NCBI GenBank assembly: GCA_913062845.1
Contig: CAJXVZ010000012.1
Location: 1-62,821 of the forward strand
Source of the DNA: an uncultured Psychroflexus sp.
Lineage (GTDB): Bacteria; Bacteroidota; Bacteroidia; Flavobacteriales; Flavobacteriaceae
DNA length: 62,821 bases
Reading direction: 5' to 3'
The notes beneath the pieces are model-generated. The model did not search any database. It was not told where the DNA came from and saw nothing but the letters and a program-made list of their open reading frames with translations. Shown here piece by piece: positions 19,238-26,862 of this stretch (position 1 is its first letter; every line of letters begins with the position of its first letter). Position numbers and translations under genes: made by a program.

Positions 19238-19255
19238 GATGTAAACGCTTACATC
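19238..19255. promoter_or_regulatory. LacI-family operator
   Basis: GATGTAAACGCTTACATC is an 18-base near-perfect palindrome, with one mismatch per arm. Its core TGTAAACGCTTACA fits the consensus TGWAARCGYTWNCA used by LacI/CcpA-type repressors. It lies 129 bases before the symporter start and about 105 bases before the KASIII start. The sugar operon is the likelier target. No LacI-family gene is in this window. Confidence 0.6.
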
Positions 19256-19326
19256 ACTATTTTCTGAATAGTAAGAGTTATAAATCATAAAATTGAATAG
19301 ATTTCAGTTTGGTTACATATTTTTTA

Positions 19327-19334
19327 TAGATTTG
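19327..19334 (+). promoter_or_regulatory. Candidate -7 element for the KASIII gene
   Basis: TAGATTTG matches TAnnTTTG exactly and ends 26 bases before the start codon. The nearest upstream TTTG (19308-19311) is only 15 bases away, short of the usual spacing. Confidence 0.35.
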
Positions 19335-19360
19335 TCAGTTAATTTATTAAAACAGAAAGA

Positions 19361-20335
19361 ATGTCAAGGAACGTTTTTATAAAAGGGACAGGCTCTTATG
19401 CACCTGAAAAGGTCATACCAAACACATATTTTGACAGGGTTGGTTCTAATGATAAGTGGATTTACAACACGCTGGGTATAAAGGAAAGAAGGATCGTAGA
19501 AGATGAAACAACCTCAGATCTTGCCGCTAAAGCAGGTCTTGAAGCTATAAAGGATGCAGGGCTTGAAGTAAAGGATATTGACATGATCGTTGTAGCAACA
19601 ACAACACCGGACAGACAGGCGCCGTCCTGTGCGTGCTTTGTACAGGAAAAACTTGAGTCCTATCAGGCCGTTGCATTTGACGTCGCAGCTGTTTGCTCAG
19701 GAGCCTTATTCACAATTTCTGTAGCGCATGAATTTATCAAAACCGGCAGATACAATAATGTTCTGGTTATTGGAGCTGATACTTTTTCGACGATAACCGA
19801 CTGGGAAAGGAGAGATTCTGTATTCTTTGGAGATGGTGCAGGCGCAATGGTGTTGAGTTACACGGAAGAGGATAAAGGTTTTATTGATTTTGATCTGCAC
19901 AGTGATGGTCGTGGAAAGGAACATTTTACCATTCCAAGTGGTGGTTCAGAAAATCCGGCGACCAAGAAGAGTGTGAAGAATAAGGAGCATTACTTTCAGA
20001 TGAATGGGAAGGAAGTTTACAATACGGCCACCAAAGTTGTGCCAGAGTCAATAAATGCAATTTTGAAGCGAAATAGTATTGAGGTTGATCAATTAGCCTA
20101 CATGATTCCTCACCAGCCTAGTATTGGTATTTTAAAAAGTATAGCAAAACAAATAGGGTTACCGTTTGAAAAAGTAACTACAAACATGGATAAGTATGCA
20201 AATACTTCGGGTGCTACAATACCATTGGTATTTGACGAAACCCATAAAGCCGGAAAATTTTCAGAAGGCGATTATCTGCTTTTTGCTGCGGTGGGTGCGG
20301 GTTGGACCTGGGGAACGGCTTTGTATAAGTGGTAA
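19361..20335 (+). CDS. 3-oxoacyl-ACP synthase III (KASIII) family protein
   Basis: A 324-residue thiolase-fold condensing enzyme. The KASIII catalytic triad is visible: Cys112 in AAVCSGALF, His251 in MIPHQPS and Asn281 in YANTSGA. In fatty acid synthesis such enzymes join acetyl-CoA to malonyl-ACP. The neighbour 50 bases downstream is a FabI-like reductase rather than fabD/fabG/acpP, so this is probably a specialised paralogue. A starter-unit or secondary lipid role is inferred from that pairing. The fabH housekeeping copy is more often found beside rpmF, plsX or accB. Confidence 0.9.
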   Translation: MSRNVFIKGTGSYAPEKVIPNTYFDRVGSNDKWIYNTLGIKERRIVEDETTSDLAAKAGLEAIKDAGLEVKDIDMIVVATTTPDRQAPSCACFVQEKLESYQAVAFDVAAVCSGALFTISVAHEFIKTGRYNNVLVIGADTFSTITDWERRDSVFFGDGAGAMVLSYTEEDKGFIDFDLHSDGRGKEHFTIPSGGSENPATKKSVKNKEHYFQMNGKEVYNTATKVVPESINAILKRNSIEVDQLAYMIPHQPSIGILKSIAKQIGLPFEKVTTNMDKYANTSGATIPLVFDETHKAGKFSEGDYLLFAAVGAGWTWGTALYKW

Positions 20336-20385
20336 ATATTTATGACATTAAGCAGAGTAATCATCAATAGAAAAATAATTAGATA

Positions 20386-21210
20386 ATGTTCAAAGGAAAA
20401 ACCTATATCATCACAGGCATTGCAGATAAGCATTCACTGGCAATGTATGTTGCGAAAGAAATTTTGAAAAATAACGGAAAAGTGATCTGCACCGGATTAG
20501 GCGTTAGTCAGTTTCATACTGATCTGTCAGATCGTGCACAGGCTTTTTTGAATGAAAGCTATAAAAATTTTAAAAACAGTGTTGAAGAAGAATTAGGCCA
20601 GGACGTCAAAACCTTTGTTTTGGATGTAACTTTGCCGGAAAGTATAGAAGACTTTTGTAATAAGTTAAAGTCTGAAAACATAAGTATTGATGGGCTTCTC
20701 CACGCTATTGCTATGGATAAGACCATTAGGAATAAAAAAGTAAAACCCCTACTCGAAGTTAGCTTTGAAGAATTTTGCGATACTATGGAGGTTTCCGCTT
20801 TTTCTCTGGTCAGTCTAACGGCCAGCTTAAAAAATCACGGTTTGTTAAATGCAGGTTCTTCAATCTGTTCTTTGAGTTATATTGCTGCCCAAAAGGTCAC
20901 CTTCCATCCTTACAGAAATATCAGCATAGCCAAAGCCGCATTAGAGCGCATAACTATTGAGTTGGCCGATGAGCTCGGCAGGCAAAACGGAACAAGGGTG
21001 AATTGTGTTCGATTTTCAACTTATTTAGGAAGTAAAGCCGGAACAGCTACGCTAACTACCGAAGACGTAGAGCATGCAGCCCAGAAAAGTCCTCTTGGAA
21101 ATGCGCAGCCACAGGACCTGGCTTATGAAGTGGCGCATCTGCTGCGTCCGGGAACAAGGATTACCGGCGAAATAAGACATGTGGATGGTGGCTATAATAT
21201 TGTGGGGTAG
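20386..21210 (+). CDS. FabI-like SDR oxidoreductase
   Basis: A 274-residue short-chain dehydrogenase. The N-terminal nucleotide site (YIITGIADKHSLAMYVAKEI) has the modified glycine motif of enoyl-ACP reductase FabI rather than classical TGxxxGxG. The catalytic set is Tyr165 (SYIAA), Tyr176 and Lys183, giving the FabI-type Y-x6-K spacing. The C-terminal GEIRHVDGGYNIVG is typical of FabI. It probably reduces an enoyl- or oxoacyl-thioester made by the KASIII upstream. Identity to true FabI looks modest, so it may be a specialised paralogue. Confidence 0.85.
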   Translation: MFKGKTYIITGIADKHSLAMYVAKEILKNNGKVICTGLGVSQFHTDLSDRAQAFLNESYKNFKNSVEEELGQDVKTFVLDVTLPESIEDFCNKLKSENISIDGLLHAIAMDKTIRNKKVKPLLEVSFEEFCDTMEVSAFSLVSLTASLKNHGLLNAGSSICSLSYIAAQKVTFHPYRNISIAKAALERITIELADELGRQNGTRVNCVRFSTYLGSKAGTATLTTEDVEHAAQKSPLGNAQPQDLAYEVAHLLRPGTRITGEIRHVDGGYNIVG

Positions 21211-21579
21211 ATTTTCTAAGTTTAATGTTTCTGGTTTTGGGTTTCTTGTTTGAAGCCTGAAGCCTCATAAATAAGGTTGACATGTCGAGCCCCCGAAAAT
21301 TTTAGCAAATTTTATTTAATGGATTGTTACGTTTCAAAGTATAATTATCAAAAAATTAGCGTCTGCTCGAGTGGTTTTAGTTTAATTTTTAAGAAAAAGA
21401 TTAAACTAAAATTGTATCGAGAGCTCGTTAATGAGCCTCGATAGTTTTACTGAGTACCGTTTAATTGCAATTTATTATTTTACCTTTTATGAAGGAAAAA
21501 TAATTAATCACTCGATTTGACGTAAAGTGTTATATATAAGTATGTTACAAAAAAAAGTCATTAGTATTTAAACCTTAAG
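21211..21579. other. Non-coding region with stacked hairpins
   Basis: No gene is seen between the FabI-like gene and the convergent TPR gene. The region holds the two competing hairpins at 21366-21443, plus short AAGCCTG/AAGCCTC duplications near 21263-21278. It may contain an interspersed repeat element. Confidence 0.5.
21366..21443. repeat. Two overlapping, mutually exclusive hairpins
   Basis: Hairpin 1 pairs CTCGA (21366-21370) and TTTTAGTTTAAT (21375-21386) with ATTAAACTAAAA (21400-21411) and TCGAG (21417-21421); the 12-bp inner stem is perfect. Hairpin 2 pairs TATCGAG and GCTC (21415-21426, one bulged A) with GAGCCTCGATA (21433-21443) around GTTAAT. TCGAG belongs to both, so only one can form fully. 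This could be a bidirectional terminator region, a relic of a dispersed repeat or an RNA switch. Confidence 0.6.
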
Positions 21580-22308
21580 CTAAAAATTATTTTTTAAAAG
21601 ATTGTGCACTTCATTAATAACTGAACGAAACAACTTTCTATTAGGTTTTGTCATATAATTGGCTTCTGATGCCATTTCTTCTAACAATGTTTTGGCTTTT
21701 TCATTTTGATTGGTTTCCAGATAGAATTTCGCTAATTCCAGGCGTTCTTCATAGTTAGAGTAAGGTCTGTCTATAGATTTGAGATGCATTTCTGCTTCAT
21801 TCTCGAATCCAGTTTTAAACAAGGCAAAGCCATAGTAAAATTCAGATGTTGAATTTTTGAATTCCTGATTATTTTTTATGCGTTCAGCGTGTTTGATAAC
21901 AGCATCATAGTCTTCTAGTTTTGAAAAGCAAATGACCAATTGTTTTCTGGGATAAAATTCATTTTGAACCTTATTCTCCAACATAACCTTGTAGTGAATA
22001 ATGGCATTTTGATAATCTCCTGTTTCAAAATAAGCATCAGCCAGATTCATTCTGTTTCTGTAGGAATCTGAGAATTCAAGCTGCTTTTCCAGGTCTTTTA
22101 TTTTTTTAGTTGGATTGATGATCTGGCTTACATTGGATTGAATGGTCTCAGCATTCTTCCTGCTATAAACCTGTGTTACAAGATAAACTACACTTCCCAA
22201 AAGAGGTAAAAACAAGATGACAAAAATCCAGTAAATGGTTTTGCCATTTTTAAATAAATGATAAATGCAATAGATCTGAATTGCTATTGTGAGGTAATAG
22301 AAAACCAT
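21580..22308 (-). CDS. Membrane-anchored TPR protein with PLDc_N-like N-terminus
   Basis: About 242 residues from the ATG at 22308, which lies 14 bases after the upstream stop. A longer frame reaches 22386 but would overlap the upstream gene by 65 bases. Two hydrophobic helices at the start (FYYLTIAIQIYCIYHLF; IFVILFLPLLGSVVYLV) resemble the PLDc_N membrane hairpin. The rest is TPR-like helical repeats (NLADAYFETGDYQNAIIHYK), expected on the cytoplasmic side as a protein-binding scaffold. It is the last gene of a minus-strand group; its function is unknown. Confidence 0.75.
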   Translation of the reverse strand: MVFYYLTIAIQIYCIYHLFKNGKTIYWIFVILFLPLLGSVVYLVTQVYSRKNAETIQSNVSQIINPTKKIKDLEKQLEFSDSYRNRMNLADAYFETGDYQNAIIHYKVMLENKVQNEFYPRKQLVICFSKLEDYDAVIKHAERIKNNQEFKNSTSEFYYGFALFKTGFENEAEMHLKSIDRPYSNYEERLELAKFYLETNQNEKAKTLLEEMASEANYMTKPNRKLFRSVINEVHNLLKNNF

Positions 22309-22321
22309 CTGAGGATAATTA

Positions 22322-22924
22322 TCAGTAATTTTTTCCGTCGTGTTTACCGACATTAAAGCCATGCTTCGCCAGATATTTCTGACCACTATCTATCGCGTCA
22401 TCTTCCATGGTTGTCGCCATAGAATCATTCCACCGATTCAAATAGCCAAAAAGTGAAATTACACCAAGCATTTCAACGATCTCACCTTCGTCCCAATAGT
22501 TGTAAAGCCGTTTTTTAATATCAGCATTTACAGCATTGGGAACCTGACTTGCAGCCAGAGAAAAATCCAAGGCCGCTCTTTCAGCTTCAGAGAATGCGGG
22601 GTGTGTTTTGTATTCCCAGATATTGTCGAGTTGTTCCTGTTTAGCGCCATATCTTTCTGCAGCTCTTATGGCATGGGCCTGACAATATCTGCATCCCGTA
22701 GCGTTGCTACTTACCCAGGCGATCATGCGCTTTAAAGCTGAGGTGACACGTCCTTCATTGGCCATCACCGCTTTGTTAAGATTGATGAAAGCCCGGCTGA
22801 TAGCTGGTCTGTGTTGCATCGTCAGCACAGAATTTGGACAAAAGCCCAAAGTTTCATTAAAGAACTCAGCCAGTTTTTTGGTGTTTTCGTCGTGTTCAGG
22901 TAAAAGCGGGTTTACGAGTGCCAT
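22322..22924 (-). CDS. Carboxymuconolactone decarboxylase / AhpD-like protein
   Basis: A 200-residue helical protein of the carboxymuconolactone decarboxylase family. The active-site motif GCRYCQAHAIRA supplies the CxxC pair and following His used by AhpD-type peroxidase-associated disulfide proteins. The family usually acts in the cytoplasm in peroxide reduction or related thiol chemistry; no substrate can be given. It lies 49 bases after the DUF3857 gene upstream and just before the TPR gene. Confidence 0.88.
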   Translation of the reverse strand: MALVNPLLPEHDENTKKLAEFFNETLGFCPNSVLTMQHRPAISRAFINLNKAVMANEGRVTSALKRMIAWVSSNATGCRYCQAHAIRAAERYGAKQEQLDNIWEYKTHPAFSEAERAALDFSLAASQVPNAVNADIKKRLYNYWDEGEIVEMLGVISLFGYLNRWNDSMATTMEDDAIDSGQKYLAKHGFNVGKHDGKNY

Positions 22925-22973
22925 GATCCTTTATTTATGCTAGTCAAAAATTTTTTAAATGGGTAAGAAGAGC

Positions 22974-24932
22974 TTATTTCGGTTCAATAATAAGCGTGAT
23001 CTTGTTAAAATCTGCAGCACTATTGATGATTTTTCTGAATTCCTCGAACAGATCTACAGGTACAATATTTTCTCTGTAATGTTCATTGGCTGTGACTACC
23101 AGTTTGTTTTCGTCCATCTCATAAAAAGACTGAAATGAATAGATTTCATCACCTTTTTCATCTTTATAGGTGTTGCTGATATTGATGTCGTCAGCATTGC
23201 TGATCCTGTATCCTTCTGGAAGTTCTATGGTAATCGTTCTTAAATAACTACGGTTGAAATCATTTTGATAATCCAGCTTTCTTTCTTTTTCCTGATACAT
23301 TTCAACCTGAGGCCCAATAAGGTTACCTAGTTTGAATAAATATTTATTACCCGCTTTTTCAACAAAGGATTCTGAAAGAATTTTGTAATCGATTATCAGG
23401 GGTTTAACCCCAAAAAGCTCTGAATTTTCATTTTGGATTGTTCTTTCTTCAACCTCAGCATTCTCATCTATGTTTTTGGCCAGTGAATTGAGGGCTTCAT
23501 CTTTATCATCTTCGGGTATCAAATCTATAAACGGATGTATATACATCCCATAATAACCGGTCATTTCACGTTTCAGGTTAATTTTTGTTTTAGCCATATC
23601 TTCTTCATCAAAGCTCACGTTGATTAGCATGATATCTTTCGAGTCCTTTGCAAGAAGCGGTTTGATATATTTGATTTTTGCTACTGCAGAGGTATAATTG
23701 CCAACTTTAACCTGTTTTATGAATAAGCCAAAATTATCTGTAAGTCTTGGAGGAGGAAATCCATAAAAGGTTCCCAGATTGTCGGGTGCAAGGTATTTTT
23801 TTGTGCCTGGAAAGTAAATTAAAAATTCCTGCAGAAAATTATTGGCTTCAAATTCATCATCAAATTTTAAATCGAAGCGATCGCTGGTGAGGACCATTTC
23901 ATGTTTTATGTCAAGCTTTCTTAGTGCTGCTACATACAGCTTTACAAGTCCTTTGTCGTTTGCAGCCTTATTGGATAGAATGCTATTCACATCTTCAAGT
24001 GATTCGTTGCCGGCTTCAGACAGGTAAAAGTTTTTCTTTATGTAGAAATCCAGTTTTCTGATTTTCTCATCATCACTCATTTCTGAAGTTATTCCGGCAT
24101 CTTCAATAAATTCATCTAAGTCTTTTTCAGTGCGTTTTTCATAAGTTTTAAAGTAGAACGAGAACAAGTCCTGAGCAACTGAAGCATAGGATGTGATGAC
24201 TTTGTTATTGTAATTGTTCTTATGGATTTTGTAAACCAGAAAAGCTCTTGATGCATCGTAAGGTGCACCATCCTCTCTGTCCAGACCTTTCAAATAGTCT
24301 TGTCTGAAAGACCAGTGGTTTCTTTCTTCAGTGCCTTCAACCAATTCCACTTCTGGTAATCCATTGTAATTTTTGAACTGAAATTCCAGATTTTGAGGGG
24401 AATACAAATCAAATTCAATATTATATTTGTCGTAGGTGTACTGAAAGTAAAGGCGTTTGCCATAAATGGAAGGCGACTTTTTTACAATGTAATAGTACTC
24501 TATAAAGCTTCCTTTTTCTATACCTTCAAAGGCAAAATACTTGTAGGTTCTTCCGGTTTCCTCATCGCTGGCAGAAAGAATTTTAGACTCATCGAGCTCT
24601 ATAATATCACCGCTTTTATTTATAACCCGGGCTTTACTTCCAATCAATGCAGACTGGCCTTCCAAAGGGAGGTAGACTTTATTGTAATCTTCTATGGCAT
24701 CATCGGCATTTAACCAAAGTACACGGTGTTCAATGAGATACTCTACAAAAACTTCATCTTCAAACAAGTACTCTGAAACTATTTTTTCTTTCAAAGCCAG
24801 CATGTCTTTTGTATTGTCCTTTACTTCATACGAAGGCTTTTCTTCCCAATCGTAAGTGTCATAGACTATATCCTGAGCAAAAAAAGAAGAATATAAAAAG
24901 AGGCAACAGATTGTAAATAAACGGGTGAGCAT
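22974..24932 (-). CDS. DUF3857 domain protein without transglutaminase catalytic residues
   Basis: A 652-residue exported protein with a signal peptide ending in FFAQ at about residue 19. It has a DUF3857 domain (about 50-220) rich in beta strands, a helical transglutaminase-like middle and a DUF3858-like C-terminal beta domain. The middle has no GDCKD-type motif; the aligned region reads NDKGLVKLYVAALRKLDI, so the catalytic Cys appears lost. It is probably periplasmic. It starts 1 base after its paralogue's stop (24934), forming a catalytic/non-catalytic pair. Function is unknown. Confidence 0.82.
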   Translation of the reverse strand: MLTRLFTICCLFLYSSFFAQDIVYDTYDWEEKPSYEVKDNTKDMLALKEKIVSEYLFEDEVFVEYLIEHRVLWLNADDAIEDYNKVYLPLEGQSALIGSKARVINKSGDIIELDESKILSASDEETGRTYKYFAFEGIEKGSFIEYYYIVKKSPSIYGKRLYFQYTYDKYNIEFDLYSPQNLEFQFKNYNGLPEVELVEGTEERNHWSFRQDYLKGLDREDGAPYDASRAFLVYKIHKNNYNNKVITSYASVAQDLFSFYFKTYEKRTEKDLDEFIEDAGITSEMSDDEKIRKLDFYIKKNFYLSEAGNESLEDVNSILSNKAANDKGLVKLYVAALRKLDIKHEMVLTSDRFDLKFDDEFEANNFLQEFLIYFPGTKKYLAPDNLGTFYGFPPPRLTDNFGLFIKQVKVGNYTSAVAKIKYIKPLLAKDSKDIMLINVSFDEEDMAKTKINLKREMTGYYGMYIHPFIDLIPEDDKDEALNSLAKNIDENAEVEERTIQNENSELFGVKPLIIDYKILSESFVEKAGNKYLFKLGNLIGPQVEMYQEKERKLDYQNDFNRSYLRTITIELPEGYRISNADDINISNTYKDEKGDEIYSFQSFYEMDENKLVVTANEHYRENIVPVDLFEEFRKIINSAADFNKITLIIEPK

Positions 24933-24933
24933 G

Positions 24934-26859
24934 TTATTGTTTTTTTAGTATTATAATTTCTTTATAGGCTTTCTCTGCATTTTCAAAAACAGAATTTGCG
25001 GCTTTTTGTTGTTCAATATCCAGTTCAAGTGTTTTTATTGCGGCTTTTTGCTGAGTTATTATTGTATTGTCTTTTTGGGAATACGTCATTTCAAAATCCA
25101 CATATGCATTACTATAACTCACGTTTTCAGGTATATATTCTACAACATAGCCATCAGGAATATGAAAGGTATTTGTATAATTATATTGACGTTTGTAATC
25201 ATATTCTTTGGAATATTTTCTGTCTTCTTCGGTTTTGAATCCTGAAAAAAATCGATTTAGATGCGGATTGATGAAAATCTCCGAACCAATATTTTGCACA
25301 TAGTTGTCAACCGTATAATCGTACACAACGTAAAAATCTTTTTCATAACTGAACTTATTGAATTCCTCAAAATTTGAAATTAAAAAGGAATTATTGCCTT
25401 TGAAAAGTCTGCTTTTATAATAAGAACTCACATCTGAAGGTTTGTCAAATCTTTCCAGGTCATAGTACAGATTGAATAGAGGATATCCTGAAAAGTATGT
25501 TTTTGAGGCCCCTTTTAAACCATTGCCATCTATGTATACTGTAGTACTGTCAATGATCTGATTCATTTTTGCGGGTACGACCGGTACTTTTTCAATTTTG
25601 AAAGCGTCTGCTCCACTGGCCACCAAGGCTTCTTTTCCCTGAATAAAAGAAGAAGGATAGTCTATTTTGATATAACGACCAGTAGCGTCAAGGTAATAGA
25701 TTTTATCGTTTTCCCTGTAGGACAGAATCATATGATTATCTACGGCAGGTGTTGGGACATCTTCATAAGTATATGGAATACTTCTTGTGCCAATCCAGGT
25801 GAGATGGCCTTCCAGTCCTGCAATTTCAAGCATTTTTTGAAGGATACTGGAATTGTCCTTACAGTCTCCATATTTTTTTCTGAATACATCATTGGCTTCC
25901 CTCGGAATAAATCCACCCAGAGCATATTCAAAAGCAATATACTTTATGTTCTGTTGTGTCCAGTAGTATAATGCCTTGACTTTTTCCAGATTGGAGGTCT
26001 TACCTTTTGTCAGGTCTTGGACCAATGCAACCAGGTCTTCATCAGCAGGAGTTTGGTTGATGTCTTTAACCAGCGAATAGTACCAGTTATAAAGATCCTC
26101 GACGCCATTCAGCAATTTTTTTTCACCCTCATCTGTGGTATAAGAACGTATAATAGGAATGACATGTGGTAATATGCTTTTGAAATTAGGGGCGTTTTCT
26201 TCATACTCAAATGCATTAATGTTTTTGGCACGCCATGAATATATGATACTTCTGCCTTTTTGTTTTTTTTCAAAATCTATATCTAAAGTATCTGTATTGA
26301 AATACTTAAAATCCAGTTTTACGTTTTCATCGGCTTCAATAGTTACGTTAACATCAACAAAAGGGTAAAAATTTCCAAAGTAGAAGGGCGATAAAAACCT
26401 CGGGTTCTTGATGTTGTAAGTATAGCGCAAATCTGTTTTGCTCCCTTTTTTAAGATCCGGATAAAGAAAGTTCAGGCTTTTGGAATCATTGTAAAAGGTA
26501 TCATCCAGGTCATTTTTTTCATTGAATTCTTCAACGCTGGTCGACTTATACGCATTTCGACTGTTTTTTGGATTAAGCGTGGCGGCTTCAATGTCTTTAA
26601 GCTCGGTAAATGTAGAATACCAAAGTGATTGTTTCCTGTTATGAGTCGCAGTTTCATCCAGAAAAAGTTCCTGTTCGTGAGTAGACTTTGTGATCTTCAG
26701 GTTTTTGTCTTCAATTTCTATATTGTAATTGATATTCTGCTGAAGTTTTACATAGTCTTCATTAGGATACAATTTTTTATACTTTTTGAATTCTTCGTTT
26801 TCCTGAGAAAAGCATGTAATGCTTAGTAGTAACCCCAGGAATAGTATTGAAATACGCAT
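24934..26859 (-). CDS. DUF3857 and transglutaminase-like domain protein
   Basis: A 641-residue exported protein with a signal peptide ending near CFSQE. It has a DUF3857 beta domain (about 55-230), a transglutaminase-like core (about 270-400) and a C-terminal DUF3858-like domain. A full Cys-His-Asp triad is visible: Cys about 332 in YGDCKDNSS, His about 376 in DNHMIL and Asp about 391 in YYLDATG. Family members are thought to be periplasmic peptidases or cross-linking enzymes, but no substrate is known. It starts 3 bases after the MORN gene stop and is followed at once by an inactive-looking paralogue. Confidence 0.87.
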   Translation of the reverse strand: MRISILFLGLLLSITCFSQENEEFKKYKKLYPNEDYVKLQQNINYNIEIEDKNLKITKSTHEQELFLDETATHNRKQSLWYSTFTELKDIEAATLNPKNSRNAYKSTSVEEFNEKNDLDDTFYNDSKSLNFLYPDLKKGSKTDLRYTYNIKNPRFLSPFYFGNFYPFVDVNVTIEADENVKLDFKYFNTDTLDIDFEKKQKGRSIIYSWRAKNINAFEYEENAPNFKSILPHVIPIIRSYTTDEGEKKLLNGVEDLYNWYYSLVKDINQTPADEDLVALVQDLTKGKTSNLEKVKALYYWTQQNIKYIAFEYALGGFIPREANDVFRKKYGDCKDNSSILQKMLEIAGLEGHLTWIGTRSIPYTYEDVPTPAVDNHMILSYRENDKIYYLDATGRYIKIDYPSSFIQGKEALVASGADAFKIEKVPVVPAKMNQIIDSTTVYIDGNGLKGASKTYFSGYPLFNLYYDLERFDKPSDVSSYYKSRLFKGNNSFLISNFEEFNKFSYEKDFYVVYDYTVDNYVQNIGSEIFINPHLNRFFSGFKTEEDRKYSKEYDYKRQYNYTNTFHIPDGYVVEYIPENVSYSNAYVDFEMTYSQKDNTIITQQKAAIKTLELDIEQQKAANSVFENAEKAYKEIIILKKQ

Positions 26860-26862
26860 ATT

